A stretch of 64,000 nt of DNA from Caproiciproducens galactitolivorans (GCF_004768785.1 NZ_SRMQ01000002.1:1-64000), one strand, 5' to 3'; shown: positions 41,548 to 50,596, numbered from the stretch's first letter. Notes: generated by a model not told the origin, from the letters alone. Made by a program: numbers and translations.

Positions 41548-42018
41548 ATGCCGACAAACAACAAAACGAGCCTGGGGCTCAACTGCTGGGCGGGAACGGA
41601 CAAGCCGATGCGAAAAGACTTTGTGGATGACAACATGCTGCTGGACAGCCTTCTGACATCGCATTTCCACAATACGGAGATGCACCTGTCTGCCGCCGAC
41701 CGGACATTGTTGAAGGATGGTATTGCCATTGGAAGCTACTGCGGAAACGGGGCGCCGAAACAGGATATTGCCCTGCCTTTTGACGCAAGGCTGGTCATCG
41801 TGTTCGCCCCGCTTACCGCCAGCAGCCTTTACATGCCGAATGGCGGATACAATAAAAGTAGTCTGGCTTTTGCCACAAAGGAGGGAAACAGTCTGGGAGT
41901 AAATCTGGGTGTTTCCAAATTAACTGTATGCCAGTCCCAGACAAACCCATCCAACGGAGGCATATACAATAATTTTAATAGTGATGGAGAAGACTATACC
42001 TACATTGCATTTCGATAA
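41548..42018 (+). CDS. Distal tail-fibre or baseplate appendage protein
   Basis: 156 residues behind AAGGAGGAAATT. The N-terminus (TSLGLNCWAGTDKPMRKDFVDDNMLLDSLLTSHFHNT) is the segment found at the start of phage fibre and appendage proteins in clostridial PBSX-like clusters. The C-terminal about 90 residues are beta-rich (LVIVFAPLTASSLYMPNGG, LTVCQSQTNPSNGGIYNNF). It is much shorter than infectious-phage fibres. Base composition of the last part is lower in GC, consistent with exchange of receptor-binding tips. Confidence 0.7.
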   Translation: MPTNNKTSLGLNCWAGTDKPMRKDFVDDNMLLDSLLTSHFHNTEMHLSAADRTLLKDGIAIGSYCGNGAPKQDIALPFDARLVIVFAPLTASSLYMPNGGYNKSSLAFATKEGNSLGVNLGVSKLTVCQSQTNPSNGGIYNNFNSDGEDYTYIAFR

Positions 42019-42094
42019 ATGAAATGCATATTTTATTTGCAATCGGCAAGCGAATAAGCTAAAATAAAGATACTTTTTGGGGAAATATGTCGCA

Positions 42095-43360
42095 ATGGAG
42101 ATGAGCAGGTTGGATCTGCATGAAATGAAAGAGGAAACCGAGCGTGCGCTGCTAGTGGAAGTGGATACCGGCGATTATGATGCGGACGCTTCCTTAGCGG
42201 AACTGTACGAGCTTACGAGAAGTGCGGGAGCGGAGCCTTTCGGTGCGATTACGCAGAAACGGCCTTCGCCGGATAAAGCGACCTGTGTGGGGTCGGGCAT
42301 GATGCAGGAAATAGCGGATTTCTGCAAAAAGCATGAAGTGAACCTGCTTATTTTCGATTGCGAATTATCTCCCACCCAGATCCGCAATATTGAGGAAATC
42401 AGTAAGGTGCGCGTCGTGGACCGGACGATGCTGATTCTGGATATTTTTGCAAAAAGGGCGAGGAGCAAGGAGGGCAAGCTTCAGGTGGAGCTTGCTCAAT
42501 TGAAATATATGCTGCCGAGGCTGGCCGGAAAAGGAACCGCGCTTTCCCGCCTAGGCGGCGGAATCGGAACGCGCGGTCCGGGTGAAAGCAAGCTGGAAAC
42601 CGACCGCCGCCATATCCGCAGGCGCATCAACACGCTGAACGAACAGCTTGCGGAAGTGGAAAAGCACCGCGGACTGATGAACCGCCGCCGGAAAAAGGAC
42701 GGGATTATTACGGTTGCGCTGGTTGGATATACGAACGCTGGAAAATCCACTTTGATGAATTGTCTGACGAAGGCGGGCGTTCTGGCGGAAAATATGCTGT
42801 TTGCCACGCTTGACCCCACGGCGAGGGCGCTGAAGCTGCCCTGCGGCACGACGGTGATGTTGATTGACACGGTCGGCCTGATCCGCCGCCTGCCGCACCA
42901 TTTGGTGCAGGCGTTCCGCTCCACGCTGGAACAAGCCGCCGAAGCGGATATCCTTTTGAATGTCTGCGACGCGTCCAGCCCCGAAGCCCAGGTGCATTTA
43001 AAGGTAACGGCGGAGCTTTTAGCTGAGCTTGGCTGCGAAGGGCGCCCGATCATTCCCGTATTCAATAAATGTGATCTTCTTACGGGTGCCAGCGTGATTC
43101 CTTTTATGGGCAATTCCGTGCGGATTAGTGCGGCAAACGGCACCGGAGTGGACAAGCTGCTGGCCGCGATTGAAGCGAATCTTCCGGTAAAAACAAAGAG
43201 GGTAAAGCTTCTGCTGCCCTTTCAGCAAAGTGGGCTGGCGGCACAGATTCGACGCGACGGTACGGTGGAAAACGAGGAGTACACCGAAACCGGCCTGATT
43301 CTTACTGCTCAGGTTCCAAGCACAATGGATAATTTAATTAAAAATTACGAGATTGAATGA
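42095..43360 (+). CDS. hflX: GTPase HflX
   Basis: About 421 residues; a TTG at 42077 would add six. N-terminal nucleotide-binding domain (ATCVGSGMMQEIADFCKKHEVNLLIFDCELSPTQIRNIE), the HflX glycine signature (GKGTALSRLGGGIGTRGPGESKLETDRR), and a G domain with GYTNAGKSTL, DTVGLIRRLPHHLVQAF and NKCD. HflX splits stalled ribosomes and is a heat-stress factor. A terminator follows. Confidence 0.93.
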   Translation: MEMSRLDLHEMKEETERALLVEVDTGDYDADASLAELYELTRSAGAEPFGAITQKRPSPDKATCVGSGMMQEIADFCKKHEVNLLIFDCELSPTQIRNIEEISKVRVVDRTMLILDIFAKRARSKEGKLQVELAQLKYMLPRLAGKGTALSRLGGGIGTRGPGESKLETDRRHIRRRINTLNEQLAEVEKHRGLMNRRRKKDGIITVALVGYTNAGKSTLMNCLTKAGVLAENMLFATLDPTARALKLPCGTTVMLIDTVGLIRRLPHHLVQAFRSTLEQAAEADILLNVCDASSPEAQVHLKVTAELLAELGCEGRPIIPVFNKCDLLTGASVIPFMGNSVRISAANGTGVDKLLAAIEANLPVKTKRVKLLLPFQQSGLAAQIRRDGTVENEEYTETGLILTAQVPSTMDNLIKNYEIE

Positions 43361-43403
43361 GATTTTAACAGCAAAAAACCTTTGCCAAATATCCTTTAAT
43401 CTA

Positions 43404-43440
43404 CGCAGACCGGCGCCGTTTTCGCGGTGCCGGCTTTTTT
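43404..43440 (+). terminator. Terminator after hflX
   Basis: CCGGCGCCG and CGGTGCCGG pair around TTTTCG and are followed by CTTTTTTTG. Confidence 0.8.
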
Positions 43441-43747
43441 TGTCAATTGAAAACCATGCGCTATGCGTGGGGTTCAGACTGTCAAACGAAAACTCCCGAT
43501 TGTGCCGGGAAGTCCAAAATGCTTTAGCATTGAGTATAATAAAAACTCCCTTTTATGCTGGATTTGCTTAGCGGGAAAGGGCATAACCAACTCGTCCTAT
43601 TCGGCAATGGAAGCGCGGAGTTAAGCGGGTTCGGCTTTTTCGGAAGCTACACAAGAATATACAATTAAGAACAACATCTGTTATTCATTGCATTTGGGAT
43701 ATGTTCTATAATTTATACAGAATATAAGTAAAAGGAGAATTGGGAGA
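43441..43747 (+). promoter_or_regulatory. Leader region before the chitobiose phosphorylase gene
   Basis: About 300 bases without a gene. A TATAAT sits near 43709 just upstream of the ribosome site AAAGGAG. CCCTTTT and GAAAGGG near 43550-43585 could form a long hairpin. I recognise no riboswitch class or tRNA here; the promoter call is tentative. Confidence 0.3.
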
Positions 43748-46144
43748 ATGCGATACGGCTATTTTGACGATGAAAATAGAGAATATGTCATTGATCACGT
43801 AAACACACCGGTTCCGTGGACAAATTATATCGGTGTAAACGATATGTGCGCGGTTCTCAGCCAATCCGCAGACGGTTATGTCTTTTATAAATCTCCCCAG
43901 TACCACCGCATTACGCGCTTTCGCCCCAATGCGCCGATCAGCCGCCCCGGCCATTATGTGTACCTGCGCGATGACGATACCGGCGAGTATTGGAGCATTT
44001 CGTGGCAGCCTGTTGGAAAGGATTTGACCAAGGCGAAATACGAATGCAGGCATGGGCTGTCTTATTCGAAATACTCCTGTGAATATAATGGGATCTCCGC
44101 TTGTCAGACAATTTTTATTCCCCTGAACGAGCCGGTCGAATTGTGGGATGTGGTACTGAAAAACAACAGTTCCCGGCCACGCTGTCTCAGCATATACTCT
44201 TACATTGAATTCTCGTTCCACCAAATCGATATGGATAATCAGAATTTTCAGATGAGCCTGTACGCATCCGGTTCGAGTTATGCCGACGGCATCATTGAAT
44301 ATGACCTTTATTATGAAGAATCGGGGTATCAGTGGTTTACCTCCAGCTTTGAGCCCGATGGATTTGACTGCCTGCGGGACCGCTTTTTGGGAGCATACCG
44401 CGATGAAAGGAATCCGATTGCAGTAGAAAGAGGAGAATGTACCGGCAGTTTTGAAAAAACCGGTAACCACTGTGCCGCCCTGCAAAAGAAACTCGTTTTG
44501 CAGCCCGGACAGGATATTCGGATCGCCTTCCTTTTGGGGGAAGGAAAACGGGAAACGGCCGCCCCAATGAGGGAAAAATATTCCGATCCAGCCAATGTGG
44601 ACAGGGCGTTTTCCGACCTTGCAGCCTTCTGGGACGAAAAGCTCAGCAAGCTGCAGGTAAACACCCCGAATCAGGGAATGAACACTTCGTTAAATATTTG
44701 GAATTTGTATCAGGCCGAAGTAAACATTATGTTTTCGCGGTTCGCTTCGTTTATTGAAGTGGGCGGCAGAACCGGGCTGGGTTTCCGCGACACCTCACAG
44801 GATGCTATGACCATCGCATCCTCTAATCCCGAAAAGTGCAGGCAACGCATTATTGAGCTTTGCCGCGGCCTGACGCAACAGGGCTACGGACTGCATCTGT
44901 TTCAGCCGGAGTGGTTTGATCCGGAATTCCAAGGGAAACAGCAAAGCTTCAAATCCCCGACGGTGATCCCCACCCCCAGCATGGAGGAAAAGGTTCACGG
45001 GATTAAGGATGCCTGCTCGGACGACGCGCTGTGGCTGATTGCCGCAATCAGCGAATATATTAAAGAAACAGGGGAGGTTTCCCTTCTGGATGAAATGGTT
45101 ACCTACGCCGACGGCGGAGAAGGTACGGTCTATCAGCACATGATGCGGATTCTGGATTTTTCCGCCGAACAGGTTGGCGCAACGGGGATCTGTAAGGGGC
45201 TTCGCGCCGATTGGAATGACTGCCTGAATTTAGGTGGCGGAGAAAGCGCAATGGTTTCCTTCCTGCACTACTGGGCGCTCCAGCATTTTCTCGCTTTATC
45301 CCGCTTCATTGGGAAAACGGAGGAAGTAGAAAAATATGAAAAGATGGCTGCAAAGGTAAAAAAGGCATGCAATGACAACCTGTGGGATGGGGAGTGGTAT
45401 ATTCGGGGAATTACCGGCAGCGGCAGAAAAATCGGTACGCATGACGACAAGGAAGGCAAGGTACATATCGAATCCAACGCCTGGGCGGTTTTCTCAGGTG
45501 TGGCTGACCTCGATCGTGCGGTTAAGGCAATGGATTCTGTTGACAAATACCTCTATACACGATACGGCTTAATGCTCAATGCGCCGTCTTATACGAAAAG
45601 TGATGACGAAATCGGCTTTGTCACGCGGGTGTATCCGGGCGTTAAGGAGAACGGCTCAATTTTCAGCCATCCGAATCCGTGGGCCTGGTGTGCCGAGGCA
45701 GCGCTTGGGCGGGGAGACAGGGCAATGAAATTTTATAATGCCCTGCTGCCCTATAACCAGAATGATAAAATAGAGGTTCGGCAGTCGGAACCTTATTCGT
45801 ACTGCCAATTTGTAATGGGTAAAGACCATACCGCCTTCGGGCGGGCAAGGCATCCGTTTATGACAGGCTCCGGCGGTTGGGCGTATTTTGCCGCAACCCG
45901 GTACCTTCTTGGCGTAAGGCCGGATTTCGACCACCTGATTGTTGACCCGTGCATTCCAAAGGATTGGGGCAGCTTTGACGTTACCCGCGTTTGGCGCGGC
46001 GCTGTGTATCGGATTCATGTTGAGAATCCGTGCGGCGTCAGCAAGGGGGTCAAAACAATGGAGATGGACGGAAAAACCCTTTCCGGTTGGATTCCGGTGC
46101 AGAAAGCGGGGACGCAGCACAGCGTTCATGTTGTTATGGGGTAA
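43748..46144 (+). CDS. chbP: N,N'-diacetylchitobiose phosphorylase (GH94)
   Basis: 798 residues, matching Vibrio ChbP in length and remembered sequence from end to end (YGYFDDENREYVI, SRPGHYVYLRDDDTGEYWSISWQP, RFASFIEVGGRTGLGFRDTSQDA). The catalytic acid is Asp 488 in GLRADWNDCLNLGGGESAMVSF. The enzyme splits N,N'-diacetylchitobiose with phosphate into GlcNAc-1-phosphate and GlcNAc, saving one ATP. It has no signal peptide and is cytoplasmic. A phosphohexomutase follows after 59 bases and can convert GlcNAc-1-phosphate to the 6-phosphate. A transporter for the disaccharide is not adjacent. Specificity within GH94 is inferred from similarity, so it is highly likely but untested. Confidence 0.92.
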   Translation: MRYGYFDDENREYVIDHVNTPVPWTNYIGVNDMCAVLSQSADGYVFYKSPQYHRITRFRPNAPISRPGHYVYLRDDDTGEYWSISWQPVGKDLTKAKYECRHGLSYSKYSCEYNGISACQTIFIPLNEPVELWDVVLKNNSSRPRCLSIYSYIEFSFHQIDMDNQNFQMSLYASGSSYADGIIEYDLYYEESGYQWFTSSFEPDGFDCLRDRFLGAYRDERNPIAVERGECTGSFEKTGNHCAALQKKLVLQPGQDIRIAFLLGEGKRETAAPMREKYSDPANVDRAFSDLAAFWDEKLSKLQVNTPNQGMNTSLNIWNLYQAEVNIMFSRFASFIEVGGRTGLGFRDTSQDAMTIASSNPEKCRQRIIELCRGLTQQGYGLHLFQPEWFDPEFQGKQQSFKSPTVIPTPSMEEKVHGIKDACSDDALWLIAAISEYIKETGEVSLLDEMVTYADGGEGTVYQHMMRILDFSAEQVGATGICKGLRADWNDCLNLGGGESAMVSFLHYWALQHFLALSRFIGKTEEVEKYEKMAAKVKKACNDNLWDGEWYIRGITGSGRKIGTHDDKEGKVHIESNAWAVFSGVADLDRAVKAMDSVDKYLYTRYGLMLNAPSYTKSDDEIGFVTRVYPGVKENGSIFSHPNPWAWCAEAALGRGDRAMKFYNALLPYNQNDKIEVRQSEPYSYCQFVMGKDHTAFGRARHPFMTGSGGWAYFAATRYLLGVRPDFDHLIVDPCIPKDWGSFDVTRVWRGAVYRIHVENPCGVSKGVKTMEMDGKTLSGWIPVQKAGTQHSVHVVMG

Positions 46145-46203
46145 ACAGAGAGAACGCTCGCCGTGCAGAGCGGTTTGTGCACGGAGAAAAGTGGGATGGA
46201 AAT

Positions 46204-47619
46204 ATGATTAAATTTGGAACAGGCGGATGGCGCGCAGTAATCGGCGATGAATTTACCAAGGCAAATGTCCAGTTGTTAACGGCGGCAATTGCCAGAAAGC
46301 TGAAGAATCAGGACAACGCTGCAAATGGATTCGTAATCGGATATGATAGGCGGTTCCTTTCCAAAGAGGCGGCCAAATGGGCTGCGGAGGTTATGGCGGG
46401 GGAGGGAATCCTCTGCCGCCTGATCGATAGGGAATCGCCTACTCCGTTGATTATGTTTACGGTGAAATATTATGGGCTGCCTTACGGTATGGCGGTGACC
46501 GCCAGCCATAATCCAGCCATTTACAACGGAATTAAGGTCTTTATGGAAGGCGGACGGGATGCCGACGAAGCTTTGACGAGCGAATTGGAACAATACATAA
46601 AAGACATTGACCCGGTGCAAATAAAGCGGATCTCCTTTGAAGACGGCGTAAGAAACGGCCTGATTGAACTGATTGATCCGATGAATCAATACATTGACAG
46701 CATTATCCGTTCTATCAACATGGATGCAATTCGAAGCCGCAACCTCAAAATCGTGCTTGACCCGATGTACGGGGTCAGTAAAACGGCGCTGCAAACCATT
46801 TTGATGACGGCGCGGTGCAATGTGGATGTCATCCATGAACGGCACGATGCCTTGTTTGGGGGCAGGCTGCCCGCACCGAACAGCAAAACCCTTACCGGGC
46901 TGACAAATTATGTTGAGGAGAATCACTGCGATATTGGAATCGCGACCGACGGTGATGCAGACAGGCTCGGTGTAATTAATGACAGGGCTGAATTTTTGCA
47001 TCCGAACAAAATACTGGTCATGCTCTATTATTACCTTATGAAGTTTAAAGGATGGCGCGGAGCAGCGGTGCGGAACATAGCTACCACCCATCTGCTTGAC
47101 CGTATTGCCGAGGATTTTGGCGAAACCTGCTATGAAGTCCCGGTTGGGTTTAAGTATATTTCTGCAAAGATGGCGGAAACAAATGCGATTATCGGGGGGG
47201 AATCTTCCGGCGGACTTACCGTGCGCGGACATATTCAGGGAAAAGATGGTATTTACGCGGCTTCGTTGCTTGTGGAAATGATTGCAGCCACAGGACGCAG
47301 CCTGTCGGAGATATACAGCGAAATTACCGGCCGGTACGGGAACTGCGAAATGGAGGAATCCGACTTTCGGTTTTCACAGGAAGAAAAGGATAAAATCACG
47401 GAAATCCTGCTGAGCGATAAGCGGCTGCCCGATTTCCCATACGAAATCGAAAAGGTGTCCTATATGGATGGCTGTAAGGTATACTTTAAAAATAAAGGCT
47501 GGATTATTGCGCGTTTTTCCGGTACGGAACCGCTGTTGCGGATTTTTTGCGAAATGCCCACTCTGGAGGCTGCGCGGGAAACCAGCGATATCTTAAAACA
47601 ATTTCTTTCTCTTGCGTAA
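46204..47619 (+). CDS. Alpha-D-phosphohexomutase (probable GlcNAc-1-phosphate mutase)
   Basis: 471 residues from the ATG at 46204 (KFGTGGWRAVIGDEF). The phospho-Ser is Ser 101 in TASHNPAIYNGIKVF, the metal loop is ATDGDADRLGV, the sugar loop GGESSGG and the phosphate site RFSGTEPLLRIF: all four active-site loops of the family are intact. Position after chbP suggests it interconverts GlcNAc-1-P and GlcNAc-6-P, linking phosphorolysis to amino-sugar catabolism; glucose- or mannose-phosphate activity is also possible. Confidence 0.9.
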   Translation: MIKFGTGGWRAVIGDEFTKANVQLLTAAIARKLKNQDNAANGFVIGYDRRFLSKEAAKWAAEVMAGEGILCRLIDRESPTPLIMFTVKYYGLPYGMAVTASHNPAIYNGIKVFMEGGRDADEALTSELEQYIKDIDPVQIKRISFEDGVRNGLIELIDPMNQYIDSIIRSINMDAIRSRNLKIVLDPMYGVSKTALQTILMTARCNVDVIHERHDALFGGRLPAPNSKTLTGLTNYVEENHCDIGIATDGDADRLGVINDRAEFLHPNKILVMLYYYLMKFKGWRGAAVRNIATTHLLDRIAEDFGETCYEVPVGFKYISAKMAETNAIIGGESSGGLTVRGHIQGKDGIYAASLLVEMIAATGRSLSEIYSEITGRYGNCEMEESDFRFSQEEKDKITEILLSDKRLPDFPYEIEKVSYMDGCKVYFKNKGWIIARFSGTEPLLRIFCEMPTLEAARETSDILKQFLSLA

Positions 47620-47621
47620 TC

Positions 47622-47656
47622 ACAAAGGCGGCCGCAAACTGCGGCTGCCTTTGTGC
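47622..47656 (+). terminator. Terminator after the phosphohexomutase
   Basis: CACAAAGGC-GGCCGC and GCGGCTGCCTTTGTG form a near-perfect stem around AAACT just after the stop. The T-run is weak and interrupted. Confidence 0.65.
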
Positions 47657-47839
47657 GCTGTTTTCCTTTTCCTCCGATATGTTTTGTTAATACAGATACA
47701 CTTCCTCCGCGGCACAAGGATGTTTTGCGGATACATGGCTTTTCTGAATCATTTTGCTTTCCGCAAAAATACATCCCGTTTTTTTATTTTTCTATAATCT
47801 GTGTTATAATTTCAGTAGGATAATTCGGAGGAGTTCAAC

Positions 47840-48607
47840 ATGTTTAAAGTAATTCTTGTTGATGATGAAGATATGATTTTAGAAGGCCTTAAAAAGGTGG
47901 TCGATTGGGCCAAATATGACTGCCGGGTAGTTGCCGTTGCCTCGGATGCGGAATCCGGTGCAAAAGTGATTCGGGAGAACAAGCCGGATATTCTTTTTAC
48001 AGATATCAAAATGCCAAATATGGACGGGCTTACCATGTTGGCCGGGTTGAAGGGAGAGTTCCCCGATATGCAGATTACCGTACTCACGGGATACCGGGAC
48101 TTTGAATATGCGACGCGGGCAATTCAAATCGGCGTGACAAGATTTTTGCTGAAGCCTTCCAAAATGGATGAGTTGGAGGAAGCGCTGCAGGTCATGACGG
48201 AGAATTTGCAAAGGCAGCATAAAGGGGCGGCGGGATCAAAGGAGAAAGCAGCGGAAGAATTACAGGAGACCAGCCCGGCAAACAACTTTATTGTGCGGGA
48301 AGCTTTAAAATACATAGAGCTTCATTACGCAGAGAAGCTGACGCTTACCGAGCTTGCGGAAAAAGCGTATGTGAGCCAGTGGTACCTCAGCAAGCTTTTG
48401 AACAAATATACACATATGAGTTTCTGTGACCTGCTGAACCAAACGCGAATTAAGAAAGCGGAAGAACTGCTCAAAAATCCTTCTTTAAAGATTTACGAAA
48501 TTTCAGATTTGCTGGGATTCAACGACGTTAACCATTTTTCGCGGGTCTTTAAAAAGATAAAGCAAATGTCACCCAACGAATACCGCAACGCGGTTTATAA
48601 ATCGTGA
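47840..48607 (+). CDS. YesN-type response regulator with AraC DNA-binding domain
   Basis: 255 residues, shorter than usual YesN (about 360-500). Receiver (LVDDEDMILEGLKKVVDW, phospho-Asp in ILFTDIKMPNMDG, Lys in FLLKPSK) plus C-terminal AraC double helix-turn-helix (LTLTELAEKAYVSQWYLSKLLNKYTHMSFCDLLNQTRIKKAEELL, EISDLLGFNDVNHFSRVFKK). Such regulators normally control sugar uptake with a YesM kinase. No kinase is nearby. It may regulate chitobiose use, inferred from position only. Confidence 0.92.
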   Translation: MFKVILVDDEDMILEGLKKVVDWAKYDCRVVAVASDAESGAKVIRENKPDILFTDIKMPNMDGLTMLAGLKGEFPDMQITVLTGYRDFEYATRAIQIGVTRFLLKPSKMDELEEALQVMTENLQRQHKGAAGSKEKAAEELQETSPANNFIVREALKYIELHYAEKLTLTELAEKAYVSQWYLSKLLNKYTHMSFCDLLNQTRIKKAEELLKNPSLKIYEISDLLGFNDVNHFSRVFKKIKQMSPNEYRNAVYKS

Positions 48608-48622
48608 TTCGCTTGTAAAATC

Positions 48623-48651
48623 ATCTGCTCCGTTTTCGGGGCAGTACTTTT
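48623..48651 (+). terminator. Terminator after the YesN-type regulator
   Basis: CTGCTCC and GGGGCAG pair around GTTTTC and are followed by TACTTTTTTT. Confidence 0.75.
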
Positions 48652-48666
48652 TTTATGAAAAAACCC

Positions 48667-48715
48667 TTGACTTTCCCCTTGCTGGAACGCTTATACTCAT
48701 AGCAGAACATGTTCT
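48667..48715 (+). promoter_or_regulatory. MerR-type promoter with long spacer and palindrome
   Basis: TTGACT (48667-48672) and TATACT (48692-48697) are 19 bases apart, the over-long spacing that MerR proteins correct by twisting DNA. A perfect 12-base palindrome AGAACATGTTCT follows at 48704-48715. Confidence 0.6.
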
Positions 48716-48738
48716 AAAGAAAAGCTGGAGTTGATAAA

Positions 48739-49536
48739 ATGCTTACCATTGGAGAATTCTCCAAAATCAGCAGGGTGTCTGCAAAAACGCTAAGATATTA
48801 TGATGAGATCGGCCTTTTTAAACCGGGCTATGTCAGCGATTTTTCCAGTTACCGCTATTACCGGGTTTCCCAGCTGCGGGACATCCTGCTGATCTCCAAG
48901 TTAAAGCAGTATCAGTTTACCCTGCCCGAAATTGCGCGAATCCTTTCAAAAGACGACGCGGCATACCTGAAAGAAGCAATCAATCAGAAAAGGATCGAGC
49001 TGCAAAGGCAGATTCGGGAGCAAGAGTCCGTCCTTCTCCAGATGGAGGAGGATCTCAAACGAATTGAAAGGTGTGACAGTATTATGGAAATCAATTATCT
49101 GATAAAGACGGTTTCGTTCCAGCCAAAAACGATTTTCAGCCTGCGCAGGCGGATGGGCGTGAAGGACTTTCCGAGGGCTTACGGCGATCTGTTTGCGGAA
49201 ATGGAGCGCAATAAAGTCAAGCCGTGCGGCCTGCTTCTGACGGTCTATCACGACAGCGAGTTTAACCATGACGCCACCGATATCGAAGTCGGCGCGGAGG
49301 TTCCACAAGACAGCGCCTGCACAGTCCGCAAGCTTGACCCGGGCCTTTGCTGTTTTGCCACCCATGTCGGCCCGTATGAGAATTTTAACCAATGCTACAC
49401 CGCATTGATGGAATGGATTGACAGGGAAGGCTATACGATTTCGGGTCCCCCGTTCGAGCTGTATATCAAAGGGTACGATGACAACGTTGCTCCGGAGGAA
49501 TTCGTAACCGAAGTCTATTTTCCGATTAAAAAGTAA
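48739..49536 (+). CDS. MerR-family regulator with GyrI-like effector domain (BmrR-like)
   Basis: 265 residues. MerR winged helix (TIGEFSKISRVSAKTLRYYDEIGLFKPGYV), coiled-coil linker (about 75-115), then a GyrI/BmrR-like effector-binding domain (about 120-265, with EVPQDSACTVRKLDPGLCCFATHVGPYENFNQCYTALMEWI and the conserved Glu in FVTEVYFPI). Binds hydrophobic drugs or cations and activates export genes. It probably activates its own promoter; the neighbouring efflux locus is a possible target. Confidence 0.92.
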   Translation: MLTIGEFSKISRVSAKTLRYYDEIGLFKPGYVSDFSSYRYYRVSQLRDILLISKLKQYQFTLPEIARILSKDDAAYLKEAINQKRIELQRQIREQESVLLQMEEDLKRIERCDSIMEINYLIKTVSFQPKTIFSLRRRMGVKDFPRAYGDLFAEMERNKVKPCGLLLTVYHDSEFNHDATDIEVGAEVPQDSACTVRKLDPGLCCFATHVGPYENFNQCYTALMEWIDREGYTISGPPFELYIKGYDDNVAPEEFVTEVYFPIKK

Positions 49537-49559
49537 AAACCGCGTTCCCCCCAGAATCA

Positions 49560-49606
49560 AAAACACGCCTTGCAGCAGCTTTAAAAGCGTACGCAAGGCG
49601 TGTTTT
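49560..49606. terminator. Bidirectional terminator between merR- and tetR-type genes
   Basis: AAACACGCCTTGC pairs with GCAAGGCGTGTTT around a 19-base loop; A- and T-rich flanks on both sides suit either strand. Confidence 0.8.
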
Positions 49607-49684
49607 CCTATTATCATTTGAACCTCCGGCCCTGCCGGGGGGTTGCAAGCTTGATTTTCCAGACGGTTTGTTCTTTCCAATCCG

Positions 49685-50395
49685 TTACTGGCTTTTTTTC
49701 TCCGCACTTCCTTTTTTATCGTCTGGGGAAAAGTTTTGTCCCGTATGCTTATGAATGATTCCGTTAAACAGGTTCGTAAACTTATCCAAATCCTGCTCGT
49801 CCGTAATCCGGTAGGAAGCGTCTACATCCAGCAGGCCTTCCAGCAGATAACGGGCGCTCCTGCTTATATCAAATTCGCCGTGGAAAACGGCCCACATCAA
49901 GCTGACCGAATGCAGCACCTGATGCAGAAGGACCACAAGCACCTTTGGGTCGGAGGTGTTGTGGAACTGGCCGTGCTGCTGCCCTTTTTTAATGATGCTC
50001 ATTTCCAGTTTGGCAATTTCCAGGATATCGTTGCTGACCCGGAAGGTGCCTACGTCCTGCGTCAGATTTTTAATTAAAATCTGACGGATGATGTGCACCC
50101 CGGTTGTTTTTACAAAATCCGTGTACTTTTCGATAATCAGAAACATTTGCTCGACATAGTTGTTGGAAGTCAGGATTGCGGTCACTTCCGCGGGGGTAAG
50201 CTGCCATGGGAAACAATAAAATTCTTTCAGCAGTTCGTCTTTCGATTTGTAATAGTAGTAAAACGTATGCTTATTGATCCCGCTGGCTTTGCAAATGTCG
50301 TTGAGGGTAACGGCTTCAAAGGATTTTTCGCGGAAAAGGCGCGTCGCGGTTTCGCGAATGAGTCTTTTCGTATCGTTTTCGTTCCCTTCCGGCAT
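49685..50395 (-). CDS. TetR-family repressor
   Basis: 236 residues. The N-terminal HTH (TRLFREKSFEAVTLNDICKASGINKHTFYYYYKSKDELLKEFY) is typical. The helical ligand domain is longer than average with a polar C-terminal tail. It is divergent from an ABC efflux operon; a perfect palindrome lies between them. It probably represses the operon until a substrate binds. Confidence 0.92.
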   Translation of the reverse strand: MPEGNENDTKRLIRETATRLFREKSFEAVTLNDICKASGINKHTFYYYYKSKDELLKEFYCFPWQLTPAEVTAILTSNNYVEQMFLIIEKYTDFVKTTGVHIIRQILIKNLTQDVGTFRVSNDILEIAKLEMSIIKKGQQHGQFHNTSDPKVLVVLLHQVLHSVSLMWAVFHGEFDISRSARYLLEGLLDVDASYRITDEQDLDKFTNLFNGIIHKHTGQNFSPDDKKGSAEKKSQ

Positions 50396-50543
50396 TTTGC
50401 ATTCTCCTTTCTGTATTGGGCCCGTTTTATTATCTTTTCAACGATTATAGTACCAGAGATGTCCAAAATAAATCAAGGGTAATTATAACTAAATTAATTA
50501 TATTGCAACCAAATTTAATCATTATTATACCAGTTGAAATTAT

Positions 50544-50563
50544 TATGGTACTGTAGTACCATA
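50544..50563. promoter_or_regulatory. TetR-type operator
   Basis: TATGGTACT-GT-AGTACCATA is a perfect 9+9 inverted repeat, 34 bases before the ABC transporter gene. A half-site ATAGTACC lies near 50447 next to the tetR side. Confidence 0.7.
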
Positions 50564-50596
50564 TAGAAAATTTGGTTTTTAGGAGGTGGTGACCGT

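Noticed and set aside
31592-42018. Ordinary intact prophage
   Set aside because: No integrase, repressor, replication, lysis, tape-measure or sheath genes are seen, and no att repeats were noticed around it.
43441-43747. tRNA, 6S RNA or riboswitch in the gap before chbP
   Set aside because: No cloverleaf or conserved motif could be recognised; left as unexplained leader.
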